Assembly (NCBI RefSeq): GCF_029906645.1 | Contig: NZ_JARYGZ010000004.1 | Location: forward strand, 1 to 64,000 | Reading direction: 5' to 3' | DNA from: Sphingomonas oryzagri | Lineage (GTDB): Bacteria; Pseudomonadota; Alphaproteobacteria; Sphingomonadales; Sphingomonadaceae | Length of the DNA stretch: 64,000 bases | In this document: positions 26,215 to 35,044 of the stretch, piece after piece | Numbering within the stretch: the first letter of the stretch is position 1 | How the letters are laid out: every line of letters starts with the position of its first letter | Notes under the pieces: model-generated | Told to the model about the DNA's origin: nothing | The model's input: the letters and a program-made list of their open reading frames with translations, nothing else | Database searches by the model: none | Translations under genes and position numbers: made by a program

Positions 26215-28539
26215 TCATTGCCCCTTCGCCGCCGTCATCGAGAAGGGCGCCGCCGCCTTGCTCGCGCCCCACGCCTTGTTCGGTGTCGGCCCCATCACGA
26301 AGCGCAGCGTGCCGCCCTGCGAGAGTGCGTCATGGGTGAGGTAGGTTTTGTCCACCGGCCTGCCGTTGAGGCTCACCGACTGGATGTAGACGTTGGCCGG
26401 GCTGTTGTTCTGCGCGTCGATGGTCAGCACTTTGCCGGTCGGCATCTTCAGCGTGACGGTGCGGAACAGCGGGCTGCCGATCGCATATTGGCCGGTCGCC
26501 GGCGTCACCGGGTAGAAGCCCAGCGCGGAGAAGACGTACCAGGCCGAGGTCTGGCCATTGTCCTCGTCGCCCGGATAGCCGTCCGGCACCGCCGCATAGA
26601 GCCGCTTCATCACGTCGCGCGCGTGATACTGTGCCTTCCACGGCTGGCCGGCCCAGTCGTAGAGGTAGATCATGTGCTGGATCGGCTGGTTGCCGTGGGC
26701 ATATTGGCCCATGTTCACGATCTGCATCTCGCGGATTTCGTGGATGGTCGTGCCGTAATAGCTGTCGTCGAACACCGGCGGGGTGGTCCACACCGAATCC
26801 AGCCGGTCGACGAACTTCCGGTCGCCGCCCATCAGGTCGATCAGGCCCTGCACGTCCTGCATCACCGCCCAGCTATAGTGCCAGGCATTGCCCTCGGTGA
26901 AGGCATCGCCCCACTTGAAGGGATTATAGGGCGTCTCCCACGATCCATCCTTGTTGCGGCCGCGCATCCAGCCGGTCTGCGGATCGTAGAGCTTGCGGTA
27001 ATTCTGCGCGTGGCTCTGGTAGAGCGCGACGTCGCCGGTCTTGCCCAGCGCCTTGGCCATCTGGGAGATGGAGAAATCGGCGGTCGAATATTCCAGCGTC
27101 CGCGCGGCATTCTCGTTGATGCCGACATCGTAGGGCACGTAGCCGAGCTTGTTATACCAGTCGACGCCCTCGCGTCCCTCGGCCGAGATCGTCTCGCCCT
27201 TCTTGTCCGTCGGGCGGCCAGTGCCGACCGTCGCGTTCTTGATCATCGCCTGATAGGCCGTCTCGGCATCGAAGCCGCGCACGCCGTTGGCATAGGCATC
27301 GGCGATGATGTTCGCCGAGTTGGAGCCGATCATCACGTCGCGATAGCCGGGGCTGGCCCATTCGGGCAGCCAGCCGCCTTCCTTGTAGGTGTTGACGAGG
27401 CCCTGCATCATCTCGCTGTCGCGTTCCGGATACATCAGCGCGAACCACGGGAAGACGGCGCGCCACGTGTCCCAGAAGCCGTTGTCGGTATAGAGGAAGC
27501 CGGGGTGCACCTTGCCGTCATAGGGGCTGTAGTGGACGGGTTTCCCGTCCGCCCCGATCTCGAAGAACATGCGCGGGAATTGCAGCATCCGGTAGAGCGC
27601 AGAGTAGAAAGTGCGGCGATTGTCGAGGTCCGGGTCGTTGATCTGGACGCGGCCCAGCTCCTTCTCCCACTCGGCCTTCGCCTTGGCTTCGGTCTGGTCG
27701 AAACTGTCCTTGCCGATCTCGGTGTCGAGATTGCGGATCGCCTGCTCCGGGCTGATGAAGGAGGAGGCGATGCGGACGTGGACCTGCTGGCCGTCCTTCG
27801 TCCTGAACGACACCACCGCGCCGACATGCTTGCCGTCCTGCGTCAGCGCATCGGCGAGCTTCTGGTCGTCGCCCCAGCTCTGGCTGACGGTGAAGGGCGT
27901 GTCGAACTCGGCGACGAAATAGTTCTTGAAGTTGTCGGGCACGCCGCCGCTGTTGTTGCTGACGGTGCCGGTGATGCGGCGGTGGGCGGGGTCGATCCGG
28001 ATCGAGGATCCGCCATTCTGCCCATCGATCAGGATGTGGGCGTCGTCGCTTTTCGGGAAGGTGAAGCGGAACTGGGCGGCGCGATTGGCCGGCGTTACCT
28101 CGGCAGTGGTGTCATAATCGGCGAGGTAGACCTTGTAGCTGTAGGGGTGCGATTCCTCGGCCTTGTGGCTGAACCAGCTGGCGCGGTCCTGCTGGTCGAT
28201 CTTCACCGGCCCGGTCTCCGCGAACAAGGCGAAGGCGGCGTAATCGTTCATCCAGGGGCTGGGCTGGTGGGTCTGCTTGATGCCGTTGATCTTCTCGGCG
28301 TCGTAGGTGTAGCCCCAGCCGCTGCCCATCTTGCCCGTCACGGGCGTCCAGCTGTTCATCCCCCACGGCACCGCCACCGCCGGATAGGTGTTGCCATAGG
28401 AGAGCTTGGGGTTCGATGCGGTGCCCATCAGCGGGTTGACCATGTCGGCCACCGAGGTGGGGATCTCGGCATGTGCCATCGAAGCGAGCGACAGGATCGT
28501 GCCGGCTTGGAGGAGGGCGCGGACGATCTTGCGGTTCAC
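26215..28539 (-). CDS. GH92 alpha-1,2-mannosidase (GH92-3)
   Basis: A 774-residue GH92 enzyme with a Sec signal peptide (to about SMAHA). The N-terminal domain begins [20 protein letters not shown]. Predicted general acid is Glu549 (FTEGNAWHY), catalytic Asp658 and Asp660 ([11 protein letters not shown]), and a His600-Glu601 pair (TIHEIREM). From memory the structure-tested alpha-1,2-mannosidase BT3990 has E533, H584-E585 and D642/D644, a constant offset of 16. The HE pair is reported as the mark of alpha-1,2 specificity, so that linkage is predicted. The start is GTG at 28539, overlapping the GH43 stop by 4 bp (GTGA). Confidence 0.92.
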   Translation of the reverse strand: MNRKIVRALLQAGTILSLASMAHAEIPTSVADMVNPLMGTASNPKLSYGNTYPAVAVPWGMNSWTPVTGKMGSGWGYTYDAEKINGIKQTHQPSPWMNDYAAFALFAETGPVKIDQQDRASWFSHKAEESHPYSYKVYLADYDTTAEVTPANRAAQFRFTFPKSDDAHILIDGQNGGSSIRIDPAHRRITGTVSNNSGGVPDNFKNYFVAEFDTPFTVSQSWGDDQKLADALTQDGKHVGAVVSFRTKDGQQVHVRIASSFISPEQAIRNLDTEIGKDSFDQTEAKAKAEWEKELGRVQINDPDLDNRRTFYSALYRMLQFPRMFFEIGADGKPVHYSPYDGKVHPGFLYTDNGFWDTWRAVFPWFALMYPERDSEMMQGLVNTYKEGGWLPEWASPGYRDVMIGSNSANIIADAYANGVRGFDAETAYQAMIKNATVGTGRPTDKKGETISAEGREGVDWYNKLGYVPYDVGINENAARTLEYSTADFSISQMAKALGKTGDVALYQSHAQNYRKLYDPQTGWMRGRNKDGSWETPYNPFKWGDAFTEGNAWHYSWAVMQDVQGLIDLMGGDRKFVDRLDSVWTTPPVFDDSYYGTTIHEIREMQIVNMGQYAHGNQPIQHMIYLYDWAGQPWKAQYHARDVMKRLYAAVPDGYPGDEDNGQTSAWYVFSALGFYPVTPATGQYAIGSPLFRTVTLKMPTGKVLTIDAQNNSPANVYIQSVSLNGRPVDKTYLTHDALSQGGTLRFVMGPTPNKAWGASKAAAPFSMTAAKGQ

Positions 28540-29594
28540 TGGGAAGCTCCTTTCAGGGGGCGGGGATCAGGCCCGCTGTTGGTCATCACGACGGGGCGGA
28601 TGGTGTCGTCGGCGTTGAAGATCATCTTGTCGATGGCGAGCTGGCGATGCTCGCCCTTGTCGTCGTCCAATGGGCGGCGGTGATAGACGATATACCAGTC
28701 GTCGGTGCCGGGAATGTTGACCACCGAATGGTGCCCGGCGCCGCGCGCGATGTGGAAATCCTGCGCGAGAATCGTCCCCATCGGCTTGAACGGCCCGGTC
28801 GCGCTCGGCCCCATCGCATAGGCGACGCGATAGTCCGGCCCGGTCCAGCCGCCTTCGGACCACATCAGGTAATAGACGCCCTTGCGCTTGATGAGGAAGC
28901 TGCCCTCGACATAGCCGGGGGGCGTGATCTCCTTCCACGTCGTGCCGTCCGCATAGGGCAATACGTGGCGCAAGTCCTTCGACAGCCGCACGACGTTGCA
29001 ATGGCCCCAGCCGCCGTAGAACAGGTAGACCTGCCCGTCGTCGTCGCGGAACACGAAGGGGTCGATCGGTTGCGCGCCGTTGTGGAAGGCGCCGATCAGC
29101 GGCTTGCCGATCGCGTCCTTGAACGGGCCGCCGGGCTTGTCGGCGACGGCGAGGCCGATGCCGCCCACTTCCTTGTCGTTCTGGATGTCGTTGGCGCCGA
29201 AGAAGATGTAATATTTGCCGCCCGCCTCGATCACCGAGGGTGCCCAGACGGCATAGGCCGCCCACTTCACGTTTGCGACGTCGAGCACATGCTCGTGCTT
29301 CGTCCAGTGGACGAGATCGGGCGAGGAGAAGGCGTTGAAGAAGGTCTGCTGGTTGTAGGACGGGCGGACATGCTCGCCGCTACGGAGCCGGGCCTGTTCA
29401 GGCGTGAAATGCGGCGAGATGTCGGGCTTGCCGAAATCGTCCGAATAGGTCGGGTAGATCCAGTATCGGTGGTCGAGGATGCGGATCTCGGGATCGGCAT
29501 ACCAGCCCGGCACGATCGGGTTCTTCGCAGGCGCTGGTGCTGCGATCACAGCCAGCATGACGGCCCACCATCCGATCCCGCGCATCCGCCTCAT
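28536..29594 (-). CDS. GH43-family glycosidase
   Basis: A 352-residue exported five-bladed beta-propeller glycosidase. A signal sequence ends near APAKN. The three acidic residues of GH43 are visible: Asp in GWYADPEIRI (base), Asp in PIDPFVFRDDDGQVYLFYGG (modulator) and Glu in GYVEGSFLIKRKGVYYLMWS (acid). GH43 enzymes are mostly arabinofuranosidases or beta-xylosidases; some act on galactosides. Beta-xylose on plant N-glycans is one possible target, which is inference. ATG at 29594 is chosen because the longer frame (to 29633) would begin inside the terminator hairpin at 29612-29651. First gene of the four-gene mannosidase operon. Confidence 0.85.
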   Translation of the reverse strand: MRRMRGIGWWAVMLAVIAAPAPAKNPIVPGWYADPEIRILDHRYWIYPTYSDDFGKPDISPHFTPEQARLRSGEHVRPSYNQQTFFNAFSSPDLVHWTKHEHVLDVANVKWAAYAVWAPSVIEAGGKYYIFFGANDIQNDKEVGGIGLAVADKPGGPFKDAIGKPLIGAFHNGAQPIDPFVFRDDDGQVYLFYGGWGHCNVVRLSKDLRHVLPYADGTTWKEITPPGYVEGSFLIKRKGVYYLMWSEGGWTGPDYRVAYAMGPSATGPFKPMGTILAQDFHIARGAGHHSVVNIPGTDDWYIVYHRRPLDDDKGEHRQLAIDKMIFNADDTIRPVVMTNSGPDPRPLKGASQ

Positions 29595-29611
29595 CCACTC
29601 CCTTCGATCAG

Positions 29612-29651
29612 AAAAAAAAGCGCGGCACCGCAAGGGGGAGCGGTGCCGCGC
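29612..29651 (-). terminator. Strong intrinsic terminator after the TonB-dependent receptor gene
   Basis: On the minus strand a perfect 12-bp stem (GCGCGGCACCGC with GCGGTGCCGCGC, 8-nt loop) is followed by eight T. It lies 28 bp after the receptor stop and 18 bp before the GH43 start, so it separates receptor transcription from the downstream glycosidase operon, fully or in part. Confidence 0.9.
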
Positions 29652-29678
29652 CGGCGCTGTTCGGGGATCAGCGCCGCG

Positions 29679-32600
29679 TCAGAAGTTCCACTGCACGCCG
29701 GCGTAGAAACGGCGGCCGGTATACTGGCTCGAATAGAAGCGCGCCTTGGTGTCGTTGCCCAGGTGCGAGGTCGCTTCCTCCTTGGTCAGGTTGATGACCG
29801 AGGCGGTGAGCGAGAGCGCCGGGGTGATGTTGTATTGCGCGTTCAGATCGACCTGCTGATACGGGTCGTTGTAGACGTTCAGGCCCGAGACGAGGCCTTC
29901 CACCTGCGTACCGCGACGGTTGTACGAAGCGCGCAGCAGGATGCCGTGCTTTTCGTAGAAGACCGACGCGTTCCACTGGGTCTTGGAGCTGCCGACCAGC
30001 GGCGAGGTGCCGATCTTCTGGCCGTCGAGCGTCACGTCCGCGGTCGAGGTGTGGTTGAAGGTGAAGTTGGCCTGGATGCCGATGCCGAACGGGAAGGTGT
30101 GCTGGGCATAGACCTCGACGCCTTCCGACACCGCGCTCGCGCCGTTGGTGTTGGTCGAATATTGCTGCACCACCACGTTCTGGCCCGCGACGTCCTGCGC
30201 GAGATCCACCACGACCGGGACGACGAAGTTCTTCACGTCCTTGCGGAACAGCGAGACGCCGAAAACCGAGCCGCGGTCGAAATACCATTCCGCGCCAAGA
30301 TCGTAGGCCCAGGCCGAGAACGGCTTGAGATCGAAATTGCCGCCATTGCCGAACCAACCGGCACGCTCGCCGAACTGCGCGCGGTCGAAGGTATAGGCGT
30401 CCGAGTGGAAAGTAAGCGAACGGGCCGAGGCGAGATCGTCGAACGACGGACGCGCCACCACCTTCGACACCGCGCCGCGGATCAGCAGCTTGTCGGTGAC
30501 GTTCCACACCACGTTGAAGCTCGGCAGGATGTCCGTATAGCTCTTGTTCTCGCTGTTCGGCGAGTAGACGCGAACCTCGCGATCCTGCTGCGGAATGACC
30601 TGGCAGTTGCCGTCGGGGCCGAGCGGCCGGTTCGGATCGAACGGACCGCCGGGGCCGTCGACGCAATAGTCGTTCTCGTAATAGAGCGTGTCGGTCGAGA
30701 CGCCGGACTGCTTGGTGTTGACGATGCGGACGCCGATGTTGCCGCGCAGCTTGTCACCGACCTTGTAGTTGGCCTGGATGTAGCCCGCCCAGATCTTCTC
30801 CTTGATGTCGTAGCGATTCTGCGGCTGCGGCACCTTCACGGCGCTGCCGTAGGTCTTGTTCAGATAGTCGATATACTTCTGGACGTCGATCGCCGGGAAG
30901 AGGCTGGCATTGAAGCCGCCAGGGATGTTGGTGATCGGGTAGAAGAAGTCGCCTTCCGCATAGGCGCCGTTCGGGCCGTCCTGGAAGCGGGTCAGCGTGG
31001 CGGGATCGGAATACCAGTCGAGCTCGCCCGTCTTGCGGGTGATCTCGCCCAGGCGCCACTTGCCGCCGACCTGGATCGAATCGAGGATACCGTCGAAATG
31101 ACGGGTCACGTCGACCTGCGCATAGCGCTGCTCGATCGTGGCGTTGGTGTAGCCCGAGCCGGTGGAGCCCTGGTCGACCTGCGCGACCCCGTTCTGCAGG
31201 TTCTGCATCAGCTCCGGCGAGAAGTTCAGGTTCAGGCCGCCGTTGCTGAAATCCCACTGGCTGAGGTTGTTGCCGTTCTGCGTGACGGTGCCCGTCAGGC
31301 GCGGCTTGGCGGCGACGTAGAATTGCTGCGAGGGGCCGCCGGTCGCGCGCGTCCAGCCGGCGACGGCGGAGACTTCCAGCCTGTCCTTGTGCCAGTCGAC
31401 ATGCGTCTCGAGCGTGTTCGAGATGTCCTTCTCTTTCGAGTAGGTATCCTGCATCTGCGGCGTTTCCATCGTGCAGATCGGATTGTTCGTCAGGCAGCCC
31501 GTGCCGTCGGCCGGCACCTGGAAGGTGGCCGACTGCATGATCGTGCCGCTCTTGTCGAACTTCGCGTCGGTGAAGAAGTTGTCATAGCCCCATTCGGGGA
31601 TCTTGATCGTGTTGTTGGTGATCGTGCGGTTGAGCTGGAAGCGGAAATAGTTGGTGGTGATCCGCAGGTTGTCGGTGGGCTTCAGGTCCAGCGTGGCCTG
31701 CACGCCGATACGCTCGCGCTTGTCGACCTTCACCGTCTCGTCGACCGACTGCGGTGCCCAATAGCCGTTATAGTGCGTGCCACTCTGCGTGGTCTCGCCC
31801 TTGTTCTGCGACCAGTAGGTGACCGAATCGTCGTTCTCGAACGTGTTGCCGTTGACGTCCGTCGCCGGCGTGCCGCCATCGCGTCCGCCATCCGCCCACC
31901 ACTGCCAGCTCTCGGTGCCGCCATCCATCTCGCGGTTGGTGCGCTTCTGGTAGGTGCCGGACAGCAGGAAGCCGATCGTGCCGGAATCGTTGTGCCAAGA
32001 AATCTGGCCGCCGAGATTCGGCTCGGCCTTGTGGGTCACGTCCGCATAGGTGCCTTCGGCCGAGATGAAACCCGACCAGGGCTTCAGATCGAGCGGGCGA
32101 CGGGTGTGGAGGATGATCGTGCCGCCGACGCCGCCCTCGTCCAGGCGCGCCTCGGGCGACTTGTAGACGTCGACGCTGCCGATCATGTTCGACGGCAGCA
32201 GCAGATAGTTGAACGAACGAGAGGGGTCGCCGCTGTCGGCGGTGGCGATGTAGTTGCCGTTGAGCTCGGTCAGCGTCAGGTCGGACTGGAGGCCGCGGAT
32301 GCTGACGCTCTTGCCCTCGCCGCCGTCGCGGTCGATCACGACGCCCGGCACGCGCTGCAGCGCGTCGGCGATGTTCTTGTCGGGGAACTTGCCGACATCC
32401 TCGGCGGTGATCGTGTCGATGAAGGCGTTGGCGGCGCGCTTGCGGGTGAGGCTGGCCTCGATCGAGTGGCGGTAGCCGGTGACGACGATGTCGCCGGCGC
32501 CGCTCTTCGCCGTGTCGGTCGGTGCGGGCGGGGCCGAAGTGGCGGCCTGCGCGGTGACGATCGGGCTGGGCGCGGGCTGGGCCGCATCCTGCGCACAGGC

Positions 32601-32696
32601 GATGCCGGAGACGGCCGCGGTGGTGCTGACGCCGAGCAGCAGCCGCGCGATGGCGCGACGGGATGCCTGAGCACCGGATAGACGACGAGCGTTCAT
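29679..32696 (-). CDS. TonB-dependent receptor (Caulobacter/Xanthomonas type)
   Basis: A 1005-residue outer-membrane receptor. It has a signal peptide (to about IACAQ), a Pro/Ala linker, a TonB-box region GDIVVTGYRHSIEASL, a plug domain (about residues 100-215: DVGKFPDKNIADALQRVPGV, VSIRGLQSDLT, EGGVGGTIILHTRRP) and a 22-strand beta-barrel ending in GVQWNF with the usual terminal Phe. Such receptors import oligosaccharides in this group. Its place between the mannosidase operon and GH2 makes it the likely glycan importer. MNARRLSG at 32696 follows GGGAGGGAC. Cysteines in pairs (TGCLTNNPICTM, YCVDG/GNC) lie in predicted surface loops. No SusD partner is present, as usual for Proteobacteria. 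Confidence 0.93.
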   Translation of the reverse strand: MNARRLSGAQASRRAIARLLLGVSTTAAVSGIACAQDAAQPAPSPIVTAQAATSAPPAPTDTAKSGAGDIVVTGYRHSIEASLTRKRAANAFIDTITAEDVGKFPDKNIADALQRVPGVVIDRDGGEGKSVSIRGLQSDLTLTELNGNYIATADSGDPSRSFNYLLLPSNMIGSVDVYKSPEARLDEGGVGGTIILHTRRPLDLKPWSGFISAEGTYADVTHKAEPNLGGQISWHNDSGTIGFLLSGTYQKRTNREMDGGTESWQWWADGGRDGGTPATDVNGNTFENDDSVTYWSQNKGETTQSGTHYNGYWAPQSVDETVKVDKRERIGVQATLDLKPTDNLRITTNYFRFQLNRTITNNTIKIPEWGYDNFFTDAKFDKSGTIMQSATFQVPADGTGCLTNNPICTMETPQMQDTYSKEKDISNTLETHVDWHKDRLEVSAVAGWTRATGGPSQQFYVAAKPRLTGTVTQNGNNLSQWDFSNGGLNLNFSPELMQNLQNGVAQVDQGSTGSGYTNATIEQRYAQVDVTRHFDGILDSIQVGGKWRLGEITRKTGELDWYSDPATLTRFQDGPNGAYAEGDFFYPITNIPGGFNASLFPAIDVQKYIDYLNKTYGSAVKVPQPQNRYDIKEKIWAGYIQANYKVGDKLRGNIGVRIVNTKQSGVSTDTLYYENDYCVDGPGGPFDPNRPLGPDGNCQVIPQQDREVRVYSPNSENKSYTDILPSFNVVWNVTDKLLIRGAVSKVVARPSFDDLASARSLTFHSDAYTFDRAQFGERAGWFGNGGNFDLKPFSAWAYDLGAEWYFDRGSVFGVSLFRKDVKNFVVPVVVDLAQDVAGQNVVVQQYSTNTNGASAVSEGVEVYAQHTFPFGIGIQANFTFNHTSTADVTLDGQKIGTSPLVGSSKTQWNASVFYEKHGILLRASYNRRGTQVEGLVSGLNVYNDPYQQVDLNAQYNITPALSLTASVINLTKEEATSHLGNDTKARFYSSQYTGRRFYAGVQWNF

Positions 32697-33035
32697 TTCA
32701 GACAGTCCCTCCCTCTGGACGCGGCCCAATCCGACCACGCCTGTTTTGTTGTTGCGCCGCCCGTTGCCCCGGTTGCCCGAGGCGGACGCCACTGGGGCGG
32801 CGTTTGTCAGATGATTTCAGAATATAAAAAGCAATTTGTCAATTGGATGTGTCGTAGCGCTGGGGGTCATCTGCAAAAAATTTTCAAGATACTGATATAA
32901 ATGATTATTTTCGAGGTACGCTGACCGCGCGCGCTTCGCCCGCCGTGGGTGAAATGGCCCCGTCGCCTTATCTCGCCGCTGAAATGTTGCAGGAATCACG
33001 CAGCAGCGAGGTGCAACATACCCCTCCCGCTCACC
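32697..33035. other. Intergenic promoter region of the receptor gene
   Basis: About 340 bp without a credible gene. It contains an AT-rich core (about 32810-32920), unlike the GC-rich surroundings, with the shared element at 32824-32845 and several A/T runs. It is the upstream region of the TonB-dependent receptor on the minus strand. Confidence 0.6.
32824..32845 (-). promoter_or_regulatory. AT-rich element shared with GH92-1 upstream region (copy B)
   Basis: On the minus strand it reads CAATTGACAAATTGCTTTTT then AT; 17 of 22 bases match copy A at 19726. The other strand shows a perfect inverted repeat CAATT-TGTC-AATTG. TTGACA is followed 17 bp later by TGAAAT, a fair -10, so it may combine a promoter -35 with an operator. 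It lies 128 bp before the receptor start. Confidence 0.5.
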
Positions 33036-33066
33036 GGCGGGCAGCCCTCGCCGGAGGCTGCCCGCC
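33036..33066 (-). terminator. Stem-loop after the GH2 gene
   Basis: A perfect 11-bp stem (GGCGGGCAGCC with GGCTGCCCGCC) around a 9-nt loop, 10 bp downstream of the GH2 stop. No T-run follows, so termination strength is uncertain. Confidence 0.55.
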
Positions 33067-33076
33067 TGCAGGGTCG

Positions 33077-35020
33077 TCAGTGCTTGCCGTCCGCTTCCCA
33101 TAGCGGCGCCGCGATCCTGGCGAGGTCAGCGGCCGATGCCTTGGGAACAGCGCGGTCGTAGGTTATGAGACCGTTGATCTCGTCCTCGACATCGGTGGTC
33201 TGCGTGTAAACGGAGGCGCTGAGGCCATTCTCGCGCGCCTGCCGGATCACTTCGCCCAGCTTCCTGCGATAGCGGGCGAGATAGTCGGCCGAATCCTTCG
33301 CCGACTGATAGCCCCAATTGTCCTTGCTCGGCCGCCAGACGTGGCCCGGAATGGCCATGCCGATGCCGCCATATTCGCCGATCACGATGGCGCGGACACT
33401 CTGGCGGGTAGGGGTGTGCGGCGTGTCCTCGTAGGTGTGGATGTCGAACACGTCGGAGACGCCCGGCGCCACATCCGACCAGCCGCTGTCGGCGTCGACC
33501 AGCCGCGTCGGGTCCATGCCCTTCACGTATCGCGCGAGCGTGGCGCTGTCATACTGGCCCCAGCCCTCGTTGTTGACCACCCATAGTACGATCGACGGGA
33601 AGGGCCGCAACTCGCCGACCATGCGGGTCAACTCATTCTGGTTCTCGGCCATCATGTCGGACGACATCACCGCCTGCGCCTGAGACGTGCCGGTGATGAA
33701 CTGGTCCTCGCCGCCGCCCGACGGCATGTCCTGCCAGATCAGCATGCCGAGATGATCGGCGTCGTAATAGTAACGCGCCGGCTCGACCTTGATGTGCTTG
33801 CGGACCATGTTGAAGCCAGCCGACTTCAGGAAGACGAGGTCGCTCTTCATCGCCTCTTCGGACGGCGGGGTGAGCAGGCCATCGGGCCACCAGCCCTGAT
33901 CGAGCGTGCCGTTGTTGAACAGCGGCTTGTTGTTGAGCAGGATCATCGGCTGACCGGCGATGGTGCCGGGGCCGACCGAAACCTTGCGCATGCCGAAATA
34001 GGTCTCGACCTTGTCGCGCACCGCGCCGGTCGGCTGGGCGGCCGCGTAGGTCTCGTCCTCGCGCTTGGTGAAGCGGGCGTCGTAGGCATTGTGATCGCGG
34101 TCGGCGATGCCGGCATAGGGATCCTTCACCGTCACCAGCTCGGCGGTAAGATCGTAGAGGAAGGGATCGTCGGGCGACCACAGGTGCGCGTTCGGGATCG
34201 CCAGCGTCGCGCGGCGATTGGCGCGGATCAGCGTGCTGGCGATCACCTTGCCCTTCGATGAGGCGGTGATGCGCACCCCGTCGGTGTCGTTCGCCCAGCC
34301 GCTGAGCGCCACCGCGACGTCGAGCGTGCCGCGATCGATGTCGGGCGTCGCGCGTACGTCGGCGATGTGGAGCGCGGGCACCGGCTCCAGCCACACCGTC
34401 TGCCAGATGCCGCTCGACGCAGTGTACCAGATGCCGTGCGGATCGAGCGACTGCTTGCCGCGCGGCTGGCTGCCCGCGGACGTCGGGTCGGCGACCTGCA
34501 CGACCACCTCATTCTGGCCGGGCTTGAGCGCCGCGGTGATGTCGAAGCCGAAGGCGTCCGACCCGCCCTTGTGCGCGCCGACGGGTGCGCCGTTCACCCA
34601 GACGATCGCCTCGTAATCGACCGCGCCGAAATTGAGCATGACGTGCTGGCCCGCCCAGTCCGCCGGCACGGTGAAGCTCCGGCGATACCAGACGCGATCG
34701 TCCGGCAGCACCTTGCGCGCGACGCGCGACAGCTTCGATTCGACGGGGAAGGGGACGAGGATCTCGCCGTCCATCTGCGTGGGCTGCGGCGCCGATGCCT
34801 TGGCGATCGCATATTGCCACAGGCCGTTGAGATTCTTCCACGCGGCCCGCTTGAGCTGCGGGCGGGGGTAGCTCTGCCAGACATTGTCCGGCGTCACCTG
34901 CTTGCCCCATCGGGTCATCAGGTCGCTGGTGTAGACATGATCGCCCGCCTGTGCGGGACTGGCGACGGCGAGCAGCCCGAAGGCGAGGGCCAGGGTGGTT
35001 CGTTCGATCAGTCTGTGCAT
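33077..35020 (-). CDS. GH2-family glycosidase
   Basis: A 647-residue exported GH2 enzyme with a signal peptide (to about SPAQA). Order: sugar-binding jelly-roll domain (residues about 40-230: NLNGLWQYAI, VWYRRSFTVP, IVWVNGAPVGAHKGG), immunoglobulin-like domain (about 230-350), and TIM barrel. The acid/base Glu is in VVNNEGWGQYD and the nucleophile in VIGEYGGIG. GH2 includes beta-galactosidases, beta-glucuronidases and beta-mannosidases; the sequence alone does not decide. A beta-mannosidase acting on the N-glycan core would complete the pathway. It starts 25 bp after the ROK regulator stop, so the two are probably one transcript. Confidence 0.87.
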   Translation of the reverse strand: MHRLIERTTLALAFGLLAVASPAQAGDHVYTSDLMTRWGKQVTPDNVWQSYPRPQLKRAAWKNLNGLWQYAIAKASAPQPTQMDGEILVPFPVESKLSRVARKVLPDDRVWYRRSFTVPADWAGQHVMLNFGAVDYEAIVWVNGAPVGAHKGGSDAFGFDITAALKPGQNEVVVQVADPTSAGSQPRGKQSLDPHGIWYTASSGIWQTVWLEPVPALHIADVRATPDIDRGTLDVAVALSGWANDTDGVRITASSKGKVIASTLIRANRRATLAIPNAHLWSPDDPFLYDLTAELVTVKDPYAGIADRDHNAYDARFTKREDETYAAAQPTGAVRDKVETYFGMRKVSVGPGTIAGQPMILLNNKPLFNNGTLDQGWWPDGLLTPPSEEAMKSDLVFLKSAGFNMVRKHIKVEPARYYYDADHLGMLIWQDMPSGGGEDQFITGTSQAQAVMSSDMMAENQNELTRMVGELRPFPSIVLWVVNNEGWGQYDSATLARYVKGMDPTRLVDADSGWSDVAPGVSDVFDIHTYEDTPHTPTRQSVRAIVIGEYGGIGMAIPGHVWRPSKDNWGYQSAKDSADYLARYRRKLGEVIRQARENGLSASVYTQTTDVEDEINGLITYDRAVPKASAADLARIAAPLWEADGKH

Positions 35021-35044
35021 GTCCTCGCCTGTTGTTATCCGGCC

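Noticed and set aside
19823-28539. GNQP instead of GNEP in GH92-1 and GH92-3 read as loss of the catalytic acid, which would indicate mannosyl-phosphate-specific enzymes
   Set aside because: The catalytic acid belongs to the TEGNAWQ-type motif about 60 residues earlier, and that Glu is present in all four proteins. The Q/E difference is at another site.
28473-32681. A very long open frame on the plus strand opposite the TonB receptor and GH43 genes
   Set aside because: It is a shadow of the high-GC codon pattern. The minus-strand proteins have full family motifs; the antisense product has none.
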